DNA of 16,402 bases from Desulfarculaceae bacterium (GCA_021737205.1 JAIPEK010000018.1:1-16402); one strand, 5' to 3'; shown: positions 1-7,110, numbered from the stretch's first letter. Notes: generated by a model from the letters alone, not told the origin. Numbers and translations are program-made.

Positions 1-2
1 AG

Positions 3-962
3 GATGAAATCGCCTCCATCGGGTTCTGCCTGGGGGCGTCCATGGCCGGCCACAAGGCCATGACCGCCACGTCCGGTCCCGGGATCAGCCTGTACAGTGA
101 ACAGATTTCCTTTGCCGTAGGCAGCGAAATCCCGCTTGTCATCGTGGATGTCCAGCGGCTGGGCCCCTCCACCGGGTCCGCCACCAAAGGAGCGGACGGA
201 GATGTGCAGTTCCTCAACTGGAACAGCAGCGGCGGGCTTCCCGTGATCGCGCTGTCTCCCGTGGACGTGAAAGACTGTTACGAACTCACCGTGCACGCCT
301 TCAACCTGGCTGAACAGTACCGGTGCCCGGTATTTATCGCGGCCAACAAGGAAGTCTCCCTGACCAGGGAAACCGTGGACCTGTCCCGGCTCGAAATTCC
401 CCCGATCATAAACCGCACACGGGCGACGGACGGAAAACCGTACAAACCGTTTGACGCCGACCTTGAAAAAACAGTACCGGATTTTCTGCCCATCGGGAGT
501 GAAAGCCTTGTCAGGCAGACCTCCTCCACCCACGGTATCGAAGGATACATCACAAAAGACCCCGAACTCATAGAGAAAACCCAAAAGCGGCTGGCAAAAA
601 AGGTTCTCTCCGACATCGACCACTTCACCTTTTATGACGAAGAGATCCGGGAGGGAAGCGACACCCTGATCATCAGCTACGGGGTCACGGCACGTGCGGC
701 AAAGGAAGCGGCCCTGGAGCTTGAAAAGCAGGGTATCCCGGTCTCCGTGCTGGTGCTGAAAACCCTGTGGCCGGTGCCTGAATCCCTGATCCGGGAAAAG
801 GCAGCACCGTTCAGGCGGATCGTGGTGCCGGAAATGAACCTCGGCCAGTATGCAAGAGAAATCGAACGGGTTCTTGGTGACAAACACGTGGAAAGTTTCG
901 GACAAATGAACGGGGAGCTGGTCAAACCATCCCGGATCAAGGAGGTGATAGAAAATGGATAG
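3..962 (+). CDS. 2-oxoacid:ferredoxin oxidoreductase, alpha subunit (5'-truncated)
   Basis: This is the pyrimidine-binding alpha subunit of a CoA-dependent 2-oxoacid:ferredoxin oxidoreductase (cytoplasmic oxidative decarboxylation of a 2-oxoacid to acyl-CoA). The reading frame is open from base 3, and the residues before the first ATG (42) already fit the family (IGFCLGASMAGHKAM), so the true start lies upstream of the window; about 319 residues are visible. The N-terminal POR domain shows TSGPGISL and then RLGPSTGSATKGADGDVQF near base 156. The C-terminal transketolase-like domain (about bases 660-900) shows LIISYGVTARAAKEA and LWPVPESLI. The version of the GPSTG motif differs from the common GLPTKTEQ form, so the substrate (2-oxoglutarate, branched-chain or aryl 2-oxoacid) cannot be assigned. 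It overlaps the next gene by 8 bp, as expected for partner subunits. Confidence 0.9.
   Translation, partial: DEIASIGFCLGASMAGHKAMTATSGPGISLYSEQISFAVGSEIPLVIVDVQRLGPSTGSATKGADGDVQFLNWNSSGGLPVIALSPVDVKDCYELTVHAFNLAEQYRCPVFIAANKEVSLTRETVDLSRLEIPPIINRTRATDGKPYKPFDADLEKTVPDFLPIGSESLVRQTSSTHGIEGYITKDPELIEKTQKRLAKKVLSDIDHFTFYDEEIREGSDTLIISYGVTARAAKEAALELEKQGIPVSVLVLKTLWPVPESLIREKAAPFRRIVVPEMNLGQYAREIERVLGDKHVESFGQMNGELVKPSRIKEVIENG
939..950 (+). promoter_or_regulatory. Strong Shine-Dalgarno for the beta/gamma subunit
   Basis: AAGGAGGTGATA lies inside the end of the alpha gene, 4 bases before the ATG at 955. It is almost fully complementary to the 16S rRNA 3' end. It fixes the start of the downstream subunit and allows efficient translation across the 8-bp overlap. 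Confidence 0.85.
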
Positions 963-2262
963 TCTGCTGAATACGGAACGGCCCCCGGTATTCTGCCCCG
1001 GGTGCAGCCATGAAAAAGTGGTTCACGCCCTGGATGCAACCCTTTGCCGAATGGAGATTCCCGGAAACCGGGTTGTGGTCGTATCCGATATCGGATGCTC
1101 CGGCCTGTTCGACACGTTCTTCAACACCCACGCCATGCACGGACTGCACGGCAGGGCCCTCACCTACGCCACCGGGCTCAAAACGGCCCGGCCCGATCTC
1201 ACCGTGATCGTGACCATGGGAGACGGGGGGCTCGGCATCGGCGGAGCGCACGTGCTAAGCACATGCAGAAGGAACATCGACATCACGCTCCTGGTTTTGA
1301 ACAACTTCAACTACGGCATGACCGGGGGCCAGTTCTCTTCCACCACCCCGGAAGAGGCCGTGGTGGGGTCCGGGTTCCTCAACCGCATTGAAAAGCCCAT
1401 GGACATCTGCATGACCGCGGGCCATGCAGGAGCGGCCCATGTCAAACGGGTTTCCACCTATGACAAGCAGCTCGAAGACACAATGGAGGCAGCGGTCCGG
1501 TTCAAGGGCTTTTCGCTCCTGGATATCCATGGTATCTGCCCGGGCCGGTATACCAAAAGAAACACCATCAACCCGGGCCAGATCCGGGAGAGTCTGGATG
1601 CGCTGCCGGATACAAGTCATTTTGAAACCATGAACGCCAGGCAAGACTACCATACCCGGTACATGGAAGAGGCCGAACAGATGAAGAAGACCGCCGGCCC
1701 GGCCACGATCAAGCCTTCATGTTCTCCTTGTGAAAAGGGCCTTCACAAAATCTCCGTTCTCGGGGGCGCGGGCCAGCGGATCGTGACCGCTGGTGAACTG
1801 ATCGGGCTTGCCGGCATGGCGGCCGGTATGCGGGCCACCCAGAAAAACGACTACCCGATCACGGTTCTGCGCGGACATTCCATCACCGAACTGATCCTGT
1901 CCGAGCGGGAAATCGGGTTTACCGGCACGGAAACCCCGACCCTGGTGCTGGCCCTGTCCGAAGACGGCACGGCCCAGCGCACGAAAATGCTGGAGAACCT
2001 TCCGGAGACAACCACTGTTGTCAAAACAAAGGGCCTGGAGATGCCCGCGGGCAAGGCCAAAGTGATGGAAGTGGACTTCAAGGCGGCAAAGATCAAATCC
2101 AGTGACCGGGCCCTTGCCATGCTGGCGGTTCTGGCCGCCCGGAACACCGTGATCAGCATGGAGATGCTCAAACAGGCGCTGTCGCTGAAATTCAAGGATC
2201 CGATACTGTCATCTTCGCTGGAAGTGGTGGAAAAAGCGGCTGCCGAATGCACCGTGGTCTGA
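955..2262 (+). CDS. 2-oxoacid:ferredoxin oxidoreductase, fused beta-gamma subunit
   Basis: Residues 1 to about 230 form the TPP-binding beta subunit. CPGC (Cys14, Cys17), Cys48 in SDIGCSG and Cys195 in HGICPG are the four positions expected to bind a [4Fe-4S] cluster. The TPP/Mg2+ motif runs from MGDGGLG (88-94) to LNNFNYGMTGG (115-125). After a linker with an extra CxxC (Cys256, Cys259), residues 264-435 match the gamma (POR, PF01558-type) domain, starting with LGGAGQRIVTAGELIGLAG. Ordinary beta subunits are about 250-300 aa, so 435 aa agrees with a beta-gamma fusion. With the upstream alpha gene this gives a complete alpha plus beta-gamma enzyme from two genes; a separate ferredoxin-like delta subunit is not in view. 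The start is set by a near-perfect ribosome site. The substrate is not determined. Confidence 0.9.
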   Translation: MDSLLNTERPPVFCPGCSHEKVVHALDATLCRMEIPGNRVVVVSDIGCSGLFDTFFNTHAMHGLHGRALTYATGLKTARPDLTVIVTMGDGGLGIGGAHVLSTCRRNIDITLLVLNNFNYGMTGGQFSSTTPEEAVVGSGFLNRIEKPMDICMTAGHAGAAHVKRVSTYDKQLEDTMEAAVRFKGFSLLDIHGICPGRYTKRNTINPGQIRESLDALPDTSHFETMNARQDYHTRYMEEAEQMKKTAGPATIKPSCSPCEKGLHKISVLGGAGQRIVTAGELIGLAGMAAGMRATQKNDYPITVLRGHSITELILSEREIGFTGTETPTLVLALSEDGTAQRTKMLENLPETTTVVKTKGLEMPAGKAKVMEVDFKAAKIKSSDRALAMLAVLAARNTVISMEMLKQALSLKFKDPILSSSLEVVEKAAAECTVV

Positions 2263-2273
2263 TCGGCATGAAT

Positions 2274-2311
2274 CCGCTGTCCCGGCGTACTTTTATTTGC
2301 CGGGGCAGCGG
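2274..2311. terminator. Hairpin between convergent genes
   Basis: Two 13-base arms (2274-2286 and 2299-2311) pair perfectly except for one G-U, around a 12-base loop. It sits between the ends of the rightward beta-gamma gene and the leftward TSUP gene, 12 and 9 bases from their stops. No U-run follows on either strand, so it may be a weak bidirectional terminator or an mRNA 3'-end stabiliser rather than a classical intrinsic terminator. Confidence 0.5.
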
Positions 2312-2320
2312 CATACCATC

Positions 2321-3073
2321 TCATGCATAGTTTACATATACAAGCCGCAGGATGGTGAGAAACACCACCGTCAGAAAAACCGGCCGAACAAACCCGGCTC
2401 CTCTTTTGATGGCCATGCCGGACCCGATCCGCGCGCCGATGACCTGTCCGGCGCCCATGCACAACCCGGCCGAATACAGCACATTCCCCCCGATGACAAA
2501 CAGGAGAAGCGCCAGTATGTTGCTGGTAAAATTCATGACCCGGGTATACCCGGCCGCTTTGGTCATATTGAATCCCATCACCATGACAAACGCGGCCATC
2601 CAGAAGGAACCGGTTCCGGGGCCGAAAAAACCGTCATAAAACCCGAGCCCCAGGCCGAACACCAGGAAAAACAGAAAACCGGGCATCCGCTCCCGCCCGT
2701 CTTCATACCCGATCTCCGGGGAAAACAGCATGTACACAAACACCGCAAGCAGCAGAATCGGCACAAGATGCCGGATAAACCCGGGGTCCAGCTGCTGTAT
2801 GGCCCAGGCGCCCGAGGCCGCTCCGGCGATGGTGAACAGAACGCCTGCAGTCGACTTTTTCAAATCAACGGTCCCTCTTTTGATATAGTTGCATGCCGAG
2901 GAAAACGTACCGAAACTGCCCTGCAGCTTGTTTGTGCCGAGCGCCACCTGCGGGGGCAGTCCTGCCGTGAGGAGTGCAGGCAGAGCAATCAGTCCGCCTC
3001 CCCCGGCCACTGAATCCACGAACCCCGCACAGAGGCCTGCGCCAAACAGAATCGGATACGTTGTCAGGTCCAT
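2321..3073 (-). CDS. TSUP (TauE/SafE) family membrane permease
   Basis: This is a 250-aa integral inner-membrane protein of the TSUP family (also called DUF81 or sulfite exporter TauE/SafE), of the usual length. The two family repeats are visible. The first half carries GFVDSVAGGGGLIALPALL (residues 17-35) followed by GTNKLQGSFGT. The second carries GLGFYDGFFGPGTGSFW (142-158). About eight hydrophobic segments alternate with short loops. Members move sulfur or carboxylated anions such as sulfite, sulfoacetate or thiosulfate, but the substrate cannot be read from sequence. It starts 9 bases after the stop of the 97-aa gene, so the two are almost certainly co-transcribed. A weak AGGTG sits about 13 bases upstream of the ATG. 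Confidence 0.88.
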   Translation of the reverse strand: MDLTTYPILFGAGLCAGFVDSVAGGGGLIALPALLTAGLPPQVALGTNKLQGSFGTFSSACNYIKRGTVDLKKSTAGVLFTIAGAASGAWAIQQLDPGFIRHLVPILLLAVFVYMLFSPEIGYEDGRERMPGFLFFLVFGLGLGFYDGFFGPGTGSFWMAAFVMVMGFNMTKAAGYTRVMNFTSNILALLLFVIGGNVLYSAGLCMGAGQVIGARIGSGMAIKRGAGFVRPVFLTVVFLTILRLVYVNYA

Positions 3074-3082
3074 GGATGCACT

Positions 3083-3376
3083 TTACACCTGGTCCTCCTC
3101 GGGACTCGCCCAGAGAATGCGGGATTTGTTCACAAAAAAGGTTTTGTACTTGATGGGTTTTTCAATATCCTTGAAATAGACCGTCACGGAAAACATCACC
3201 AGAAAAGGCTCTTCGCTTGTCACCAGAAGATCGCTCACCCGGTCGTATCCGCCGCCCCTGTTGATGTTCACCCGGCCCACCACCTGGGATTCATCCACAA
3301 GTTTGAGCCGGAGGATCCTGCTCTCGATTTCCGGGTACATTCCATCCGTTTTTTCTGATGATTCATGCCGGGCCAT
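3083..3376 (-). CDS. Small conserved protein upstream of TSUP permease (DUF6812-like)
   Basis: A 97-aa soluble protein with no signal peptide or membrane segment. The start is supported by AAAGGAGGACCGA just before the ATG. The core reads as a run of beta strands (ILRLKLVDESQVVGRVNI, RVSDLLVTSEEPFLVMFSV, YKTFFVNKSRILWASPEE). This pattern (G-x-I/V-N-I, R-x-S-D-L-L, F-V-N-K-x-x-I) recalls small Sm-like/DUF6812 proteins common in deltaproteobacteria. That family assignment is from memory and moderate at best; no function is claimed. It is the first gene of a two-gene unit with the TSUP permease. Confidence 0.7.
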   Translation of the reverse strand: MARHESSEKTDGMYPEIESRILRLKLVDESQVVGRVNINRGGGYDRVSDLLVTSEEPFLVMFSVTVYFKDIEKPIKYKTFFVNKSRILWASPEEDQV

Positions 3377-3524
3377 TCGGTCCTCCTTTTGATTAGAAAT
3401 AGGTCCTGAGTTTCAGCTCGTACGGGTGCGGTCCGATCCAATGGTTTCCTACACTTTCAGTAATGCATCCGAAGCCGTATTGTCAACAAAAAAGCAAAAT
3501 ACGGAACGGTTTCAAACCCCGGTC

Positions 3525-4586
3525 TCAGGCATTGGTTCCGATCCGGCCGGCCGCATCCAGAAGGTCTTCTGCAAAATGATGCATGCTGTTGTAAAATGCA
3601 AATACCTGCAAAAGCTTTTTCAAATCGAACCGGTGGGTGACGCCCTGCTCCCTCAGTTCCAGAAGGCGGGCGTCCGATTTTTGAAGCGCCTGTTCCAGTC
3701 CGGTCCGATCCGGGGCGGAAACCCGGTTTTCGGCCAGTTTAACCAGAAGCTCCCCGCATTTTCCTGCAAGCGCTTCAAGTTCGGGTTTCATGATAATATC
3801 AAACCCTTTCTGCTCGGTTTCGGAAAGCGTTCGCACCATGGACCGAAGGTGCCAGAGGGTCCGGTTCATGATCGCCACACGGACGGCGAGGTCCTCGCCG
3901 AATTGCCTGTGATAAATCAGGGCTTCATGCCGCCGGATGTTTTCAAGAATCTCGTGGTTTTGCCATATGCGGTCGGGCAGGGTTTCCAGAAAATCCGCAT
4001 CCATGGTCTTCTGGCCTTCCAGAAACGCCCGGACGATCTTCCGGTATTTTTCCGCACACGATCGGGCCTGATCGGAAAGATTCTGTTTGAGCACATCCAC
4101 CTTGCGCCTGGGCAGTACCGCCACGGACACAACAAAGGCGCACAGGATCCCGATGCCGATCTCCAGCACCCGGGACACCCCCACAAGAAGAAGCTGGGGT
4201 GCATCCCGTGCCGTCATGATCACGATGACCACCGTGATGGCGGCCATCCGGTACCGGGTGTTGTAGTGGGTCAGAAAACTGCACAGCGCGATGGTCAAAA
4301 AGAGCTGGACCCCTACCCACAGTGAATTTTCCGGAAACAGAAACAGGACCGCCACACCGAGAAAGGCGCCGATCAAGGTCCCGGAAAACCGGTAAAAGCA
4401 CATCTTCACCGAGTCGGCCACGTACACCTGCATCACGATCACCGCCGAGATCACGGCCCAATACCCGAACTCGAAACCGAAAAAACCGGTTATCGCATAG
4501 GCCAGCACGGAAGCCGCCGCCGTCTTGACCCCGTGGATCAAATGGGTGGAGGGAATCTTCATGTGGAGCCCGTTTTCCCGGAACAT
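3525..4586 (-). CDS. FUSC-family inner-membrane protein (aromatic acid exporter-like)
   Basis: A 353-aa protein with about six hydrophobic segments in the first 180 residues (VKTAAASVLAYAITGFFG, YWAVISAVIVMQVYVADSV, GTLIGAFLGVAVLFLF, GVQLFLTIALCSFL, AAITVVIVIM, IGILCAFVVSVAVLP). A long charged, helical cytoplasmic half follows, starting at RRKVDVLKQNL. This is the layout of one half of the FUSC/ArAE family (YccS, AaeB-like), whose members are linked to export of aromatic carboxylates. The family also has longer two-block members, so this is a short form. The first ATG (4586) has GAGG about 14 bases upstream; an alternative ATG at 4562 has no better site. It is separated from the 97-aa gene by 148 bases, so read-through is possible but not shown. 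Substrate unknown. Confidence 0.78.
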   Translation of the reverse strand: MFRENGLHMKIPSTHLIHGVKTAAASVLAYAITGFFGFEFGYWAVISAVIVMQVYVADSVKMCFYRFSGTLIGAFLGVAVLFLFPENSLWVGVQLFLTIALCSFLTHYNTRYRMAAITVVIVIMTARDAPQLLLVGVSRVLEIGIGILCAFVVSVAVLPRRKVDVLKQNLSDQARSCAEKYRKIVRAFLEGQKTMDADFLETLPDRIWQNHEILENIRRHEALIYHRQFGEDLAVRVAIMNRTLWHLRSMVRTLSETEQKGFDIIMKPELEALAGKCGELLVKLAENRVSAPDRTGLEQALQKSDARLLELREQGVTHRFDLKKLLQVFAFYNSMHHFAEDLLDAAGRIGTNA

Positions 4587-4716
4587 GTTTCTTTTTTTAT
4601 CCTCAAAAAATTTTTCACAGCGAACCTTACCCGGTCAAAGATGTTTCATACCACACAAACGCGTACTTCTCAACAAGACCGAAACGCAATTTTTTTCATG
4701 CAATGCATTGTTTTCA

Positions 4717-4745
4717 TTGCACCCTTTTTTTTAAATTGCTACAGT
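4717..4745 (+). promoter_or_regulatory. Candidate sigma-70 promoter for the 98-aa gene and cstA
   Basis: TTGCAC (4717-4722), a 17-base spacer rich in T, then TACAGT (4740-4745) lies 37 bases before the ATG at 4783. The -10 hexamer matches the consensus at four of six positions and the -35 mainly at TTG. It is the best candidate in the AT-rich 196-base gap that divides the leftward FUSC gene from the rightward pair. Confidence 0.35.
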
Positions 4746-4782
4746 CCCAATCGGAAGTCGAACCTGATACGGGAACTTAAAA

Positions 4783-5079
4783 ATGAACATAAGCTTTTCA
4801 CCAGGCGCGGTCAAATTTCTGAAACAAAAACAGGCCGACTCCATTTTGATTCAGTTTGTGGAACTCGAAGGGTCTGCAGGGGACATTGACATGGTCAAAG
4901 AAGTGGAGATCAAATGCGGAAAACCCGAGGATCAAACGAAATACCGTTATTTTGAGCAGAACGGATTTGAGATTTTTATCGACAGGAGACTGAAGGTACC
5001 GGGTGATATCAAGATAAAGAAACAGGGATTCTGGAAATTCTCCTTTCTTTATCCTGATGGCGTCCTGGTGCCTTTTTAA
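4783..5079 (+). CDS. HesB/'CC-Se motif'-like small protein lacking the Cys pair
   Basis: A 98-aa soluble protein. The order ISFSPGAVKFLKQKQAD, then ILIQFV, then VEIKCGKPEDQTKYRYF, then GFEIFIDRRLKVPGDIKI, then GFWKFSFL follows the IscA/HesB-like fold of the small 'CC/Se motif family (seleno)proteins'. In those proteins a CC or Cys-Sec pair sits between the strands equivalent to IQFV and KEVEIK. Here that stretch is ELEGSAGDIDMV, with no Cys and no in-frame TGA, so the usual metal or redox site is absent; the only Cys is in IKCGKP. The family assignment is from pattern memory, not a search. It lies 48 bases before cstA on the same strand and is probably co-transcribed with it. The ribosome site is weak. 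Confidence 0.6.
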   Translation: MNISFSPGAVKFLKQKQADSILIQFVELEGSAGDIDMVKEVEIKCGKPEDQTKYRYFEQNGFEIFIDRRLKVPGDIKIKKQGFWKFSFLYPDGVLVPF

Positions 5080-5080
5080 C

Positions 5081-5122
5081 TCTCCTGTTGCAAGGCAAAC
5101 CATATATAATTATTTCAGGAGG
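5081..5122 (+). promoter_or_regulatory. Possible Shine-Dalgarno-sequestering helix in the cstA leader
   Basis: CTCCTG (5082-5087) is perfectly complementary to CAGGAG (5116-5121), and 5081/5122 add a G-U pair. CAGGAGG is the cstA ribosome site, so this 7-bp helix with a 28-base AU-rich loop would hide it in RNA. The GGA of the site also fits the CsrA recognition core; E. coli cstA is known to be repressed by CsrA at its ribosome site. Whether either mechanism operates here is inference. Confidence 0.35.
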
Positions 5123-5127
5123 TTCAA

Positions 5128-6852
5128 ATGAATTCTTTGCTGCTTGTTATCATCATGTTCGTGGGCTTTCTCATCGCCTACCACACCTACGGAAAATATC
5201 TGGGGAAAAAGATATTCAAACTTGCCTCGGATTTTGTCTGTCCTTCCCACGAACTCCAGGACGATCTGGATTTCGTCCCCACCAACAAGCACGTGCTGTT
5301 CGGGCATCATTACACGTCCATAGCCGGCCTCGGCCCTATTGTGGGACCCGCTGTCGGCCTGATCTGGGGCTGGGTGCCGGCGGCCATCTGGGTATTTTTC
5401 GGGTCCATTTTCATCGGGGCCGTACACGACTTCGGCGCACTTGTGGTATCCCTGCGGCACGACGGCCGATCCATCGGGGATGTATCCGGGGATATCATCA
5501 CCCCGAGGGTCAGGTTCCTGTTTCTGTTGATCATATTTTTTCTCCTTCTGCTGGTCATTGCCGTATTCGCACTTGTGATAGCCATCCTGTTCACCATGTA
5601 TCCACAAGCCGTGATCCCCGTATGGATCGAGGTACCTCTTGCCGTATGGGTGGGCCACATGATCTACAAGAAAGGGGCAAGCCACACAACAATGGGGCTT
5701 CTCGCGGTGGTTCTCCTCTACGTCACAGTGGTCATCGGGGCCTATCTGCCGGTTGATCTGACCGCATTCGGCATGTCCGGCAAAGCCGCGCTGATTACCT
5801 GGATCGTGATCCTGTTCGTGTATGCGTTCATCGCTTCCAGGCTTCCGGTGCAGGTGCTGCTCCAGCCGAGGGACTATATCAACTCCCACCAGCTCTTCGT
5901 GGCGCTCGGTCTGCTGTTTCTCGGTGTTCTTGTGGCCCGTCCGGATATTACCGCGCCCATGTATAACGCCTCTCCTGAAGGCGCCCCCCCGATCTGGCCG
6001 TTTATTTTTGTTGTCATTGCATGCGGGGCCATTTCCGGATTTCATTCCCTTGTCAGCTCCGGCACTTCATCCAAACAGTGTTATGGCGAAGACGACGCCA
6101 AATTCATCGGATACGGATCCATGCTCATGGAAGGAACCCTGTCCGCCCTGGTCATTGTGGCATGCGCCGCGGGCCTCGGCATGGGACTGGACACGGACGC
6201 CGGACTCCTGACCGGGATAGAGGCGTACAGCCATCACTATGCCTCATGGAGCGCGGCCAGCGGGCTCGGGGCCAAACTCAACGCGTTCGTTAAAGGAGCG
6301 GCCAACATGATCGGCAGCTACGGGATTCCCATGAACATCACCATTACCATCATGGGTGTATTCCTTGTCTCTTTCGCCGCCACCACCCTGGATACGGCCA
6401 CCCGGCTGCAGCGGTACATCGTGGGTGAACTGGCTTATGCAACAAGGGTTCCCGCCCTTGCCGGGAAAACCCCGGCCACCCTGATCGCCGTGCTGACCGC
6501 TTTTATCCTGGCATTCTACAACGGATCCGGCAAAGGGGCGCTTACCCTGTGGCCGCTTTTCGGAACAGCCAACCAGCTTCTGGCCGGGCTCGCCCTCCTG
6601 GTGATCACGGTTTATCTGGTGAAAAAGGGAATTCCCACGATTTACACACTACTGCCCATGTTGTTCATGATTTTCATGACCGGGTGGGCAATGCTGATGA
6701 ACCTGAACAAATTTTACAGTTCCGGCAACATGCTCCTGTTCGGCATCGGTCTTTGTATATTGATTCTGGAAATATGGATGATCCTGGAAGCGTTGATTTT
6801 CTTTAAAAAATTCAAGGCAGACCCCCGGGCCTATGCAACCGAACCCCGGTAA
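5128..6852 (+). CDS. cstA: CstA-family carbon starvation / pyruvate or peptide transporter
   Basis: A 574-aa polytopic inner-membrane protein. The CstA hallmark block is at residues 59-106: GHHYTSIAGLGPIVGPAVG, then WGWVPAAIWVFFGSIFIGAVHDF. A second conserved block, ISGFHSLVSSGTSSKQ, lies near residues 303-318, followed by MNITITIMGVFLVSFAATTLDT and GTANQLLAGLALLVITVYLVKKG. E. coli CstA is about 700 aa; this is the shorter form found in many anaerobes. Characterised members take up peptides or pyruvate under carbon limitation; which applies here cannot be read from sequence. The start has an excellent ribosome site (CAGGAGG, 5116-5122). A strong intrinsic terminator follows. A remnant of an alpha-hydroxy-acid dehydrogenase gene lies just downstream, so an ancestral link to lactate/pyruvate use is plausible. 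Confidence 0.92.
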   Translation: MNSLLLVIIMFVGFLIAYHTYGKYLGKKIFKLASDFVCPSHELQDDLDFVPTNKHVLFGHHYTSIAGLGPIVGPAVGLIWGWVPAAIWVFFGSIFIGAVHDFGALVVSLRHDGRSIGDVSGDIITPRVRFLFLLIIFFLLLLVIAVFALVIAILFTMYPQAVIPVWIEVPLAVWVGHMIYKKGASHTTMGLLAVVLLYVTVVIGAYLPVDLTAFGMSGKAALITWIVILFVYAFIASRLPVQVLLQPRDYINSHQLFVALGLLFLGVLVARPDITAPMYNASPEGAPPIWPFIFVVIACGAISGFHSLVSSGTSSKQCYGEDDAKFIGYGSMLMEGTLSALVIVACAAGLGMGLDTDAGLLTGIEAYSHHYASWSAASGLGAKLNAFVKGAANMIGSYGIPMNITITIMGVFLVSFAATTLDTATRLQRYIVGELAYATRVPALAGKTPATLIAVLTAFILAFYNGSGKGALTLWPLFGTANQLLAGLALLVITVYLVKKGIPTIYTLLPMLFMIFMTGWAMLMNLNKFYSSGNMLLFGIGLCILILEIWMILEALIFFKKFKADPRAYATEPR

Positions 6853-6883
6853 CAGCGGACAAACCTCCGCAAAATAACGATGC

Positions 6884-6918
6884 AAGAGCGCCGGGAACCT
6901 CCGGCGCTCTTTTTTCTT
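6884..6918 (+). terminator. Intrinsic terminator of cstA
   Basis: A perfect 11-bp stem (AAGAGCGCCGG, 6884-6894, with CCGGCGCTCTT, 6901-6911) closes a 6-base loop and runs into a T-rich tail. It begins 31 bases after the cstA stop. Confidence 0.93.
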
Positions 6919-6932
6919 AACTTTTGAAATTC

Positions 6933-7100
6933 TTACAGAGAACCGTGCCGTGAACAGGCTGTTTCATTAACGAAGGCCAAATCCTGGCTTCCCGTGAGCA
7001 CCATGGCCTGGGGGTATGATCCTGGGCGCGGCCATCACCGGCATGGACAGATCCAACCCCAAGACCCTCAAGTTATTTTCATAAAAATTTTGAACTGACG
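6933..7100 (-). pseudogene. Internally deleted remnant of an FMN-dependent alpha-hydroxy-acid dehydrogenase
   Basis: Read on the minus strand, bases from about 7100 down to 7024 encode NFYENNLRVLGLDLSMPVMAAP. The LSMPVMAAP part is typical of the early TIM-barrel strand of FMN-dependent alpha-hydroxy-acid dehydrogenases. After a junction near 7013-7023 the frame shifts. Bases 7012-6933 then encode QAMVLTGSQDLAFVNETA plus a short tail to TAA, nearly identical to the C-terminus of the gene at 16199-16402. The two pieces are in the right order for one gene that has lost its centre. The region cannot make a functional enzyme. Together with the adjacent terminator it fills the 258 bases between cstA and the MFS gene, and no other gene is seen there. 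Confidence 0.82.
6958..7012. repeat. Direct repeat, left copy (flank of efflux island)
   Basis: A 55-base segment identical at 54 positions to 16227-16281 in the same orientation; the only difference is A at 6973 versus G at 16242. It is the 3' coding end of the alpha-hydroxy-acid dehydrogenase. The sequences diverge abruptly on both sides. Confidence 0.97.
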
Positions 7101-7110
7101 CAGGTTTATA

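Noticed and set aside
3463..3486. TTGACA on the minus strand upstream of the 97-aa/TSUP pair as a promoter
   Set aside because: The -35 is perfect, but no acceptable -10 is found 16-18 bases downstream; it could equally be part of the end of the FUSC transcript.
3426..4325. 299-codon plus-strand frame opposite the FUSC gene
   Set aside because: Antisense shadow; the minus-strand frame has clear membrane segments and family layout.
4840..4900. Possible selenocysteine codon in the CC/Se-like 98-aa gene
   Set aside because: No in-frame TGA in the region where the CC/CU pair would be; the codons read straight through as ELEGSAGDID.
5105..5110. TATAAT directly upstream of cstA as a -10 element
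   Set aside because: No -35 at a usual distance (TTGCAA is only 11 bases away), and the start would fall at the ribosome site itself. Probably part of an AU-rich leader.
5110..6045. 311-codon minus-strand frame opposite cstA
   Set aside because: Repetitive charged residues (D, N, H, Q, K) typical of antisense to hydrophobic codons; the CstA frame is unambiguous.
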